Shown here in pieces: positions 7,477-14,657 of a DNA stretch of 17,803 nt. The DNA is from CAYWMP01 sp964459445 (GTDB lineage: Bacteria; Desulfobacterota; DSM-4660; Desulfatiglandales; HGW-15), in NCBI GenBank assembly GCA_964459445.1, contig CAYWMP010000126.1, positions 1 through 17,803 on the forward strand. The letters run 5' to 3'. Each line of letters begins with the position of its first letter. The first letter of the stretch is position 1. Below the pieces are notes generated by a model. It was not told the origin of the DNA, searched no databases, and saw nothing but the letters and a program-made list of their open reading frames with translations. Both the position numbers and the translations under genes were made by a program.

Positions 7477-8727
7477 ATGGAATGGCAGATATGCAGCATC
7501 GGTCAATGCGTTACGAAAACGTATAACCGAGATCCGCGCGATCAACCCGACAAGCCATTCACCTATATTGATGTATCAAGTGTGGACAACAGCTTGTTTC
7601 GAATAACCTCCTCGTCGGTTCTCCAGGGCCGCGATGCACCGAGTCGTGCCAGAAAGGTTGTTCACAAAGGTGACGTTATCTTCTCCACAGTTCGACCAAC
7701 TCTGCGCCGGGTAGCCTTCATCACAGGTGACTTTCACAACAAAATATGTAGTACCGGTTATTGCGTGCTTCGCCCCAACCATACAATTAATGGCCTTTTT
7801 CTTTTTTACTGGCTTTTGACGGATGAGGTTCTGCGTGAAGTAGACAGCGTTCAGCGTGGAGCAAATTATCCGGCCATTCGTGACAGCGATTTGAAGAAGC
7901 TACAGATTCCAACTCCAGCCCTCCATGAACAGCGGCGAATTGCTGCGGTGTTGTCGCTGGTGCAACGGGCGATTGAGCAACAGGAGCGGCTTATCGTTCT
8001 ATCCACTGAGTTGAAAAAGGCTTTGATGCACAAACTCTTCAGCGAGGGTACCCGCGGCGAACCCCAAAAACAAACCGAAATCGGTCCCATTCCGAATAGT
8101 TGGAAGGTTGTGAAGATTGGGAACATCGCAGCGTTAAAATCCGGGGGAACTCCCAGCAGAAAAAAAGAGAAGTATTGGATTGACGGAACGATACGATGGG
8201 TCAAGACCGGGGAAGTTGATTACTGCGTTATTAATGACACCGAGGAGAAGATAAACTTTGCTGGGCTTGAGAACTCTTCAGCAAAAATGTTTCCCCGCGG
8301 CACTCTGATCATGGCAATGTATGGTCAAGGTATCACTCGTGGCAAAGTTGCGATACTCGGTGTCGAAGCAGCCACAAACCAAGCCTGCGTTGCGTTTTTT
8401 CCTGATCCTTCATTGAAAACAAGGTTCCTATACCATTACTTCGAATACAAATATGATGAGATTCGAAATCTGAGCCATGGCGCAAATCAGAAAAACCTTA
8501 GTGCGGACATTCTCAAATCCTATGGGATCGCCTTTCCATCAAACCTGGATGAACAGAATCAAATCATTGAACCCTTAAGCATTCTAGATTTTAACATTGA
8601 AGTTGCTCTAAGAAAGAAATCAGCGATGCAAAATCTCTTCCGCACCCTCCTCCACCAGCTCATGACAGCCGAGATCCGGGTCAACGACCTTGATCTGGAG
8701 GAATTTGGATTGGATAGTGAAAAATAG
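7477..8727 (+). CDS. hsdS: Type I restriction-modification specificity subunit HsdS
   Basis: DNA-recognition subunit of 416 residues with two target-recognition domains. TRD1 is about residues 1-147 (PFTYIDVSSVD near 28). The central conserved helix is about 148-190 (HEQRRIAAVLSLVQRAIEQQ). TRD2 is about 195-355 (GGTPSRKKEKYW near its start), and the second conserved helix is about 358-402, ending LMTAEIRV, a common HsdS tail. The two halves would each read one half of a bipartite target. Bases here look more AT-rich than in hsdM or hsdR, as expected for fast-changing specificity genes often acquired by exchange. The target sequence cannot be predicted. It starts three bases after hsdM, and fic follows 20 bases later. 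Confidence 0.95.
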   Translation: MEWQICSIGQCVTKTYNRDPRDQPDKPFTYIDVSSVDNSLFRITSSSVLQGRDAPSRARKVVHKGDVIFSTVRPTLRRVAFITGDFHNKICSTGYCVLRPNHTINGLFLFYWLLTDEVLREVDSVQRGANYPAIRDSDLKKLQIPTPALHEQRRIAAVLSLVQRAIEQQERLIVLSTELKKALMHKLFSEGTRGEPQKQTEIGPIPNSWKVVKIGNIAALKSGGTPSRKKEKYWIDGTIRWVKTGEVDYCVINDTEEKINFAGLENSSAKMFPRGTLIMAMYGQGITRGKVAILGVEAATNQACVAFFPDPSLKTRFLYHYFEYKYDEIRNLSHGANQKNLSADILKSYGIAFPSNLDEQNQIIEPLSILDFNIEVALRKKSAMQNLFRTLLHQLMTAEIRVNDLDLEEFGLDSEK

Positions 8728-8747
8728 AAAGACGCCGGGAGGTACGA

Positions 8748-9872
8748 ATGGCAAAAAAACCCGTGCAATATCACGAAGGCGGATTTCCACCCAAGCGGCT
8801 TGATTGGGAGCGGTTGGTTCCCCTGATTGGACCTGCAAACGGGGCTCTAGCGCGTTACGACGGAACCCTGGCCGCCGTCCCGAATGCGGCAGTGCTGCTG
8901 TCGCCCTTGATGACCCAGGAAGCCGTATTGTCATCCCGCATCGAAGGAACCCAGGCAACCATGGCGGAGGTGATGGAATTTGAAGCGGGCATTCGCCCTG
9001 AAGTGACTGATGCAAACCGTACAGCGGATATCCATGAGGTGTTGAATTACCGCAAGGCCATGGGGCGTGCCGTGGAACTCATGAAGGAGTTGCCTCTGTG
9101 CCAGCGTGTGATCAAAGAAGCGCACACAATCTTGATGGAAGGCGTTCGCGGTCAGGGCAAGGCGCCCGGGGAATATCGCAAAATTCCCAACTGGATCGGA
9201 CCGCCGGGAGCCCCGATGGAAAAGGCAACCTATCTCCCCATACCCTGCAACAAATTGGCTACCGCCATGGCTCGCTGGGAACGTTTCATCCACGCAGACG
9301 CCCCGGACAAGCTGGTGCAACTGGCCCTGCTTCATGCTGAATTTGAAGCCCTGCATCCATTTCTGGACGGCAATGGGAGACTGGGCCGAATGTTCGTGCC
9401 GCTGTTTCTCTTCAGCACTGAATTGCTGCGCAGTCCCATGTTTTATATCAGTGCCTATCTTGAAGCCCGGCGTGATGAATATTATGAGCGATTGCTGGCC
9501 GTGTCCAAAGATGGCGACTGGACGGGGTGGTGCGTTTTCTTTTTGCAGGCGTTGACCGAGCAGTCGAAGGAAAACGAAAAAAAAGGGGCGGCAATCTTAA
9601 AGCTTTATGAGAGGGATAGAGATCGAGTAATCGATCTAACGCATTCTCAGTATGCCATAAAGGCATTGGATTTTCTGTTTTACCGCCCGATTTTTTCCGC
9701 ATCTGCCTTTTACACGGAAGCCGGTGTTCCGGAGCATTCGGCTCGAAAAATTCTAAAAACATTGCGTGAAAACGCTTTTTTCAAAATCCTGCGCGAGACC
9801 AGGGGACGGCAACCAGCGGTTTTGGCGTTTCGGGATCTTCTGAACATTGCAGAGGGGCGGCAAGTGTTTTGA
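8748..9872 (+). CDS. fic: Fic family protein (probable AMP transferase) within the restriction operon
   Basis: A 374-residue Fic protein. The N-terminal Fic_N region carries the inhibitory helix motif SSRIEG at residues 62-67, with Glu66 the expected blocking residue, placing it in the class with the inhibitory helix N-terminal on the same chain. The Fic core motif HPFLDGNGRLGR at 203-214 is complete, including His203, Asp207 and Arg211, so AMP transfer to a protein hydroxyl is expected, held off by Glu66. The C-terminal region (about 290-374) has a predicted winged-helix-like part, so DNA binding is possible. GGGAGGT at 8737-8743 fixes the ATG. It sits between hsdS and hsdR, a recurrent placement in type I loci. 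Its target is unknown; effects on HsdR or on a host protein are both possible. The stop is a tandem TGA TAG. Confidence 0.93.
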   Translation: MAKKPVQYHEGGFPPKRLDWERLVPLIGPANGALARYDGTLAAVPNAAVLLSPLMTQEAVLSSRIEGTQATMAEVMEFEAGIRPEVTDANRTADIHEVLNYRKAMGRAVELMKELPLCQRVIKEAHTILMEGVRGQGKAPGEYRKIPNWIGPPGAPMEKATYLPIPCNKLATAMARWERFIHADAPDKLVQLALLHAEFEALHPFLDGNGRLGRMFVPLFLFSTELLRSPMFYISAYLEARRDEYYERLLAVSKDGDWTGWCVFFLQALTEQSKENEKKGAAILKLYERDRDRVIDLTHSQYAIKALDFLFYRPIFSASAFYTEAGVPEHSARKILKTLRENAFFKILRETRGRQPAVLAFRDLLNIAEGRQVF

Positions 9873-9881
9873 TAGGATTGG

Positions 9882-9959
9882 ATTATCGGAAAACAGGTTT
9901 TCCGATAATGAAACCGTTTTTCGTTATCGTATAAATGGATTCCTGATATTTCATTATCG
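9882..9959. promoter_or_regulatory. TTATCG/CGATAA operator-like cluster downstream of fic
   Basis: ATTATCGGAAAAC (9882-9894) and GTTTTCCGATAAT (9897-9909) form a perfect 13-bp palindrome with a two-base centre. CGATAATGAAA (9903-9913) is exactly complementary to TTTCATTATCG (9949-9959) and, with one mismatch, to TTTCGTTATCG (9919-9929). The last two copies are exactly 30 bases apart, about three helical turns. No T-run follows the palindrome, so operator sites are more likely than a terminator. The binding protein is unknown. Confidence 0.6.
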
Positions 9960-10040
9960 CCAAAAAACGCCGCCGTTTTTGCCCAAATCCCTTTCCATAG
10001 ATGTGGAGATCAACCCCTTTCGTGAATCATGAAACCGCTT

Positions 10041-10086
10041 TTTGTGAGTCACAAATCGGGTTGTGCACTATGAGTGAGTCACAAAT
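10041..10086. promoter_or_regulatory. GTGAGTCACAAAT operator-like repeats upstream of hsdR
   Basis: TTTGTGAGTCACAAA (10041-10055) is a perfect palindrome around a central G. GTGAGTCACAAAT occurs at 10044-10056 and again at 10074-10086, exactly 30 bases apart. The second copy keeps the core palindrome GTGAGTCAC and only the right flank. This fits two same-face binding sites for a dimeric regulator about 100-140 bases before hsdR. Confidence 0.6.
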
Positions 10087-10118
10087 AGGGACAATTAGTG
10101 AAGGAAGAATGGTTAATG

Positions 10119-10164
10119 GGGTAATGGCAAGGGGATTATTACCCTATTGATCAATTTATTACCC
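10119..10164. promoter_or_regulatory. GGGTAAT/ATTACCC operator-like repeats at the hsdR leader
   Basis: GGGTAAT (10119-10125) faces ATTACCC (10138-10144), and a second ATTACCC lies at 10158-10164, 20 bases further on. Both direct copies share the longer TTATTACCCT. They end 22 bases before the hsdR start, a position where a bound protein could block transcription or act on the leader. No clear -35/-10 pair was recognised here. Confidence 0.5.
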
Positions 10165-10186
10165 TTTTAAACACAGAACAATAGTC

Positions 10187-13114
10187 ATGCCCAAACCCGG
10201 TGAATATAAGACCGTCCAGAACCGGATCCTGAAATATGCGCAGGAGATCGGCTGGACATTCGTGCCCCGGGAGGAGGCGGAGGCGCGGCGGGGATTCAGC
10301 CCGGATGACGGCGCGTCTTCTGACCGGGCGGCAAAGGCATCGCTTTATTTTGATGATCTGTTGTATTCAAAAACGCTGGAGTTCAATCCAAAGTACAACG
10401 AGGCGGAGGGTTCTCTGACCGGACGGCTGCGCCGGCTTCAGGCCAATATCTTCGGCAACCGGGAGTTTCTCGGGTTTCTGCGCAACAGCGGCAAGTTTTT
10501 CTGTGCCGAGGAAAACCGAGAGCTGGACCTCCAACTCATCGACTATGAGAACATCGACAACAACGTCTTTGAGGTCACCGAGGAGTTCTATATCCACAAC
10601 GGGATATACGGCAACCGCGAGGACGTGGTCTTCCTGATAAACGGCATCCCTGTCCAGGTCATCGAGTGCAAGAACGCGGATAAGGACGAGGCCATCGCCA
10701 TTGCCGTGGATCAAATCCGACGCTACCACGACGAGACGCCCGAGTTATTCGTGCCCCAGATGATATTCACGGCCACCGAGGCGATCGGCTTTTCCTACGG
10801 CGTGACCTGGAACATGGTCCGCCGCAACATCTTCAACTGGAAGCAGGAGCATGTCGGCCAGTTGGAGGTCAAGGTCAAGAGCTTCTGCGACTTCCGGCAC
10901 GTCCTGGATCTGCTCAAACACTTCATCCTGTTCGCCGAGAAGGACGAGGAGCTGAACAAATACATCCTTGCCCAGCATCAGACCGGCGCCGTGCGGAGGG
11001 TGTTTGATCGCTGCCTGGACGCCGACCGGGCCCGGGGGCTGGTGTGGCACACGCAGGGCAGCGGCAAGACCTTCACCATGATCAAGGCCGCCGAGATGCT
11101 TTTTAAGGCGCCGGAAAGCGAAAAGCCCACCATTCTCTTGATGATAGACCGCAACGAGCTGGAAGACCAGATGCTCAAAAACCTGGCCGCCCTGGGGCTC
11201 CATAATGTGGAACACGCAATCCGGATCAGAAAGCTGGTTAAGCTGCTCAGGGACGACTATCGCGGGATCATCGTCACCATGATCCACAAGTTTCGCGATA
11301 TGCCGGAAAAGGTGAACGAACGGCCGAACATATTCGTGATGATCGACGAGGCCCACCGCACCACCGGCGGCGACCTTGGCAACTTCCTGATGGCCGGGCT
11401 GCCCAACGCCACCTATGTTGGATTCACCGGCACCCCTATCGACAAGACGGCCTACGGAAAAGGGACCTTCAAGATCTTCGGTTGTGAGGATGACAAGGGG
11501 TATCTCCATAAGTACTCGATTGCGGAGAGCATCGAGGACGGGACCACGCTGCCGCTGTTCTACAACCTCGCGCCCAATCAGATGCAGGCAAACGGGGAGT
11601 TGATGGAAAAGGAATTCTGGTCCCTGGCCGAGACGGAGGGCGTGGCGGACATTGCGGAGTTGAATAAAATTCTCGAGCGGGCGGTGAATCTGAAAAACTT
11701 CCTTAAGGCTGATGAAAGGGTCGATAAGATCGCGAATTATGTGGCCGGGCATTACAAGGAGAATGTCGAGCCTTTGGGCTATAAGGCATTTCTGGTGGCA
11801 GTGGATCGGCCTGCCTGCGCCAAGTATAAGAAGGCCCTGGACAGATACCTGCCGCCGGCATATTCGGAAGTGGTCTACACCGGCAATTACAACGATTCGG
11901 CTCTGCTCAAGCAATTCCATATCGACGACAAGAAAGAGAAACAGATCCGCAAGAACTTTGCCCGCTTCGGCATGTTGCCGAAGATCTTGATCGTTACCGA
12001 AAAATTGCTGACCGGGTTTGACGCACCGATCCTCTATGCCATGTACCTGGACAAACCGATGCGCGACCACACGCTGCTTCAGGCGATTGCCCGAGTGAAC
12101 CGTCCCTATGAGAACAAGGCCGAAGAGATGGTCAAACCGCACGGCTTTGTGCTCGATTTCGTGGGCATCTTCGATAAGCTCGAAAAGGCGCTTGCCTTTG
12201 ACAGCGACGAGGTCAACGCCATTGTCAAGGACCTTGAACTGCTCAAGGTGCTTTTCAAGAACAAAATGGAGCAAATAGCGCCGGAGTATCTCAGTCTCAT
12301 CAAACGGAACTTCGACGACCACGATGTTGACGACCTGATCGAGCATTTCCGAGCCAAGGAACGGCGTAAGGAATTTTTCAAAGAGTACAAGGAAATCGAG
12401 ATGCTCTATGAGATCATCTCGCCGGACGCCTTCATGCGGCCCTTTATCGAGGACTATACCACGCTTTCGGCCATTTACGATGTGGTACGGAAGGCCTATG
12501 TAAAAAAGGTGTATGTGGATCGCGCCTTTCAAAAGAAGACCAATGAGCTCGTGCAAAAGCACGTGGATTCGAGCTACATCCAGCCGGTTTCCGAATTTCT
12601 TCAGATAAACGAAGACACGGTGGAATTTATCGTCAATAAAAAAGGCGGCGACGGCACGAAGGTCATCAATCTGGTCAAAAGCATTGAAAAGACGGCAGAG
12701 GAAGAGAGCGGCGACCCGTTCCTCATTGCCATGGCCGAACGGACAAGGGCCGTTCAGGAAAATTACGAAGACCGTCAGATCAGTACGCAGGATGCCTTGA
12801 ATACACTTCTAAAAGAGATCGAGAAAAACGAGGAGCGGAAGAAGCAGCAAGCGGAAAAAGGTTTTGACGGGTTGACCTTTTTTGTCTATCGGACCCTACT
12901 CGACGCTGCCGTGACCGGAGCGGAAGAGGTGTCCGAACGGGTCAAGGAGGCCTTTGCCGGGCATCCCAACCGGCTTACGAGTGAAGCTGACATGCGCGAG
13001 CTGCGCAAGGAGGTTACTTTCGCGATTTATGCCGAAATTGATGATCCCGATCAGGTTGCGAGGATTGTTGACAATCTCTTCGTACTGCTGGAAAAGGCAC
13101 ACAAGATCAAATGA
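10187..13114 (+). CDS. hsdR: Type I restriction endonuclease subunit HsdR
   Basis: Motor and nuclease subunit of 975 residues, normal for HsdR. The N-terminal PD-(D/E)xK nuclease has Asp146 and Glu160-Cys-Lys162 (VQVIECKN). The superfamily 2 helicase core follows: Walker A QGSGKT at 290-295, DEAH box IDEAH with Asp387 to His390, TGTP in GFTGTPI near 415, and motif VI QAIARVNRP near 637. The last third is the helical C-terminal domain that docks on the methyltransferase. All key residues are present, so it should be active: ATP-driven translocation with cleavage far from the site. No good Shine-Dalgarno precedes ATG 10187, which may mean low or regulated translation. It is separated from fic by 314 bases packed with repeated motifs, and overlaps the next gene by four bases (ATGA). 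Confidence 0.96.
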   Translation: MPKPGEYKTVQNRILKYAQEIGWTFVPREEAEARRGFSPDDGASSDRAAKASLYFDDLLYSKTLEFNPKYNEAEGSLTGRLRRLQANIFGNREFLGFLRNSGKFFCAEENRELDLQLIDYENIDNNVFEVTEEFYIHNGIYGNREDVVFLINGIPVQVIECKNADKDEAIAIAVDQIRRYHDETPELFVPQMIFTATEAIGFSYGVTWNMVRRNIFNWKQEHVGQLEVKVKSFCDFRHVLDLLKHFILFAEKDEELNKYILAQHQTGAVRRVFDRCLDADRARGLVWHTQGSGKTFTMIKAAEMLFKAPESEKPTILLMIDRNELEDQMLKNLAALGLHNVEHAIRIRKLVKLLRDDYRGIIVTMIHKFRDMPEKVNERPNIFVMIDEAHRTTGGDLGNFLMAGLPNATYVGFTGTPIDKTAYGKGTFKIFGCEDDKGYLHKYSIAESIEDGTTLPLFYNLAPNQMQANGELMEKEFWSLAETEGVADIAELNKILERAVNLKNFLKADERVDKIANYVAGHYKENVEPLGYKAFLVAVDRPACAKYKKALDRYLPPAYSEVVYTGNYNDSALLKQFHIDDKKEKQIRKNFARFGMLPKILIVTEKLLTGFDAPILYAMYLDKPMRDHTLLQAIARVNRPYENKAEEMVKPHGFVLDFVGIFDKLEKALAFDSDEVNAIVKDLELLKVLFKNKMEQIAPEYLSLIKRNFDDHDVDDLIEHFRAKERRKEFFKEYKEIEMLYEIISPDAFMRPFIEDYTTLSAIYDVVRKAYVKKVYVDRAFQKKTNELVQKHVDSSYIQPVSEFLQINEDTVEFIVNKKGGDGTKVINLVKSIEKTAEEESGDPFLIAMAERTRAVQENYEDRQISTQDALNTLLKEIEKNEERKKQQAEKGFDGLTFFVYRTLLDAAVTGAEEVSERVKEAFAGHPNRLTSEADMRELRKEVTFAIYAEIDDPDQVARIVDNLFVLLEKAHKIK

Positions 13115-13428
13115 GCACAACCGTCACTAAAAAGAATCATTTTAAGAAGCGCGTCCGAGGATGGGCCGAGCGGCTCAATGCACCGGTCACGGCCATCACG
13201 GTGCGTCCGATGAAGACCAAGTGGGCGTCCTACTCCACAGCCGGGCGCTTGACCTTTGACGCGTTTCTGCTGGAATTGGGTGAGGATCTTCAGGAGTACG
13301 TGATTGTGCATGAATTGCTCCATTCCCGGGTGCAAAACCACGGCAAACTATGGAAGAGCCTGATGAGCGCCCATTTAGGGGATTACAAGGAACGTGAAAA
13401 CAGATTGAAAAAAATGGCAGACAACTGA
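13111..13428 (+). CDS. Small M48/YgjP-type zinc metallopeptidase coupled to hsdR
   Basis: A 105-residue protein with HELLH at residues 67-71 and a following NHGKLW, where His77 is the likely third zinc ligand. The upstream stretch KWASYSTAGRLTF matches the W-x-S-x-S-x-x-G-x-L pattern of YgjP-like (DUF45, M48-related) proteins. It is shorter than full-length YgjP (about 170 residues or more), keeping mainly the catalytic core. Its ATG overlaps the hsdR stop (ATGA), so translation is probably coupled to HsdR. Such genes recur next to hsdR; the role there is not established. Proteolysis of HsdR or another partner is only a guess. Confidence 0.85.
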   Translation: MSTTVTKKNHFKKRVRGWAERLNAPVTAITVRPMKTKWASYSTAGRLTFDAFLLELGEDLQEYVIVHELLHSRVQNHGKLWKSLMSAHLGDYKERENRLKKMADN

Positions 13429-13473
13429 TAAGGCACCACCTTCGATGAAAAGGCTTCAACACTCGCCAAATTA

Positions 13474-14652
13474 TCACCGACCGGTCTTTAAAAGAGGCCA
13501 TAGGGAAATTAAGCCAAATAGGGGTCCAATGGTTAGAAAGAGAAAAAGATAGGTGGGGTTGATTTGACTATATAAATAATTTGCCAGTTGAATGCTGATG
13601 ATGGTGATGGAAAATCCAATGCAGTTCACAATGGTCAATGCTGAACCAACGAGATCTTGGGGGGCTGTTTGAGCGACCAGAGTTGAAAACTGGGGCGAAT
13701 CTCCCGCAACCGAAATACCCCACAGGAGCAAGATCCCCAAGAACCATTCTATTGGAAGATAAAACAACAATGGAGAAATAAGGCAGCATATTCCTGAACC
13801 AGCCAGTTGAACAAAGGCGACCCGCGCACTTCCTACCCTTTTTGAAACCATTCCCCCAACAGCACAACCAAGGCCGCCGATTGCGATAATAGAAAAGGTC
13901 CAAAGTGGAATATTAAGGCCCGTTCCGGGATTCTTTGAAATAAAGGTCAGAAGGATCATAGGAAGAAAGGCCCATACCGTGTAGAGTTCCCACATATGAC
14001 CAAAGTAACCAAAGGCCGCAGAGCGAACAGCCTTTGATTGGAAAACGACAATCAAGGCCTTACTGTTGAATGTCGTTCCTTTAAATAAGTAAGGCCCATC
14101 CGGAACGAATTTGAGCATCAGTAGGCCTCCAACCAGCGCGAGTGCGGATATCGAGAGTATCACCTTCTCCCAGGGAAGGGCCTGATCTGCTCCCTTTAAA
14201 AGGTGTGGAAAAGCCGTACCCACTACCACTGCACCAACAAGAAACCCCAGGGCTTTTCCCAAACCCTTTTGATACCATCCCGAAGATATTTTCATACCGA
14301 CCGGATAGATCCCTGCCAGAAAGAATCCAGTAATGAACCGAAAGGTCAATAGCGAGGCCATGCCCTCTGCTGCCAGATAGATCAAAACATTGGAGCATGC
14401 CCCTAGAAGAGAGCAGATGAAATAGACGATTCGGGGAGAGAAACGATCGGATATGGCGAAAAATGCAAAACAGAGGGTTCCGACGATAAATCCGAATTGC
14501 ACCGAGGAGGTCATATAGCCCAAAGCGTCGCTTCCAAAGTGCCATTGCCTTTGTAGGTCCCCTAGAACGGCATTGCCGGCAAACCAAAGCGAAGTCCCCG
14601 CGAACTGAGTGAAAATAATCGTTGGTAAAATCCAGGGAGGTTTTTTTTTCAC
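13474..14652 (-). CDS. MFS transporter
   Basis: An integral membrane protein of 392 residues with about 12 hydrophobic segments, the size of a major facilitator superfamily permease. The N-terminal GTSLWFAGN and the segment around RFITGFFLAGIYP are typical of anion or cyanate-like MFS permeases, but the substrate is not readable. The open frame runs 58 codons further upstream, into the PutA gene in another frame. I place the start at GTG 14652, immediately before KKKPPWIL, because it leaves a normal short cytosolic N-terminus and lies five bases after the PutA stop. There is no strong ribosome site, so coupling to putA is likely. It converges with the metallopeptidase gene, with 45 bases between stops and no visible terminator hairpin. 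Confidence 0.85.
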   Translation of the reverse strand: MKKKPPWILPTIIFTQFAGTSLWFAGNAVLGDLQRQWHFGSDALGYMTSSVQFGFIVGTLCFAFFAISDRFSPRIVYFICSLLGACSNVLIYLAAEGMASLLTFRFITGFFLAGIYPVGMKISSGWYQKGLGKALGFLVGAVVVGTAFPHLLKGADQALPWEKVILSISALALVGGLLMLKFVPDGPYLFKGTTFNSKALIVVFQSKAVRSAAFGYFGHMWELYTVWAFLPMILLTFISKNPGTGLNIPLWTFSIIAIGGLGCAVGGMVSKRVGSARVAFVQLAGSGICCLISPLLFYLPIEWFLGILLLWGISVAGDSPQFSTLVAQTAPQDLVGSALTIVNCIGFSITIISIQLANYLYSQINPTYLFLFLTIGPLFGLISLWPLLKTGR

Positions 14653-14657
14653 GGCAT

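Noticed and set aside
9963..9980. AAAAACG/CGTTTTT hairpin as a terminator after fic
   Set aside because: The T-run is inside the stem and nothing U-rich follows; the stem is mostly A-T.
9847..10032. Small open frame running through the operator-like repeats after fic
   Set aside because: It begins inside fic in another frame with no ribosome site, and its sequence is just a readout of the repeats.
10745..12562. Long 605-codon minus-strand open frame opposite hsdR
   Set aside because: It is a shadow of hsdR, which has all family motifs; the minus-strand translation shows no recognisable domain.
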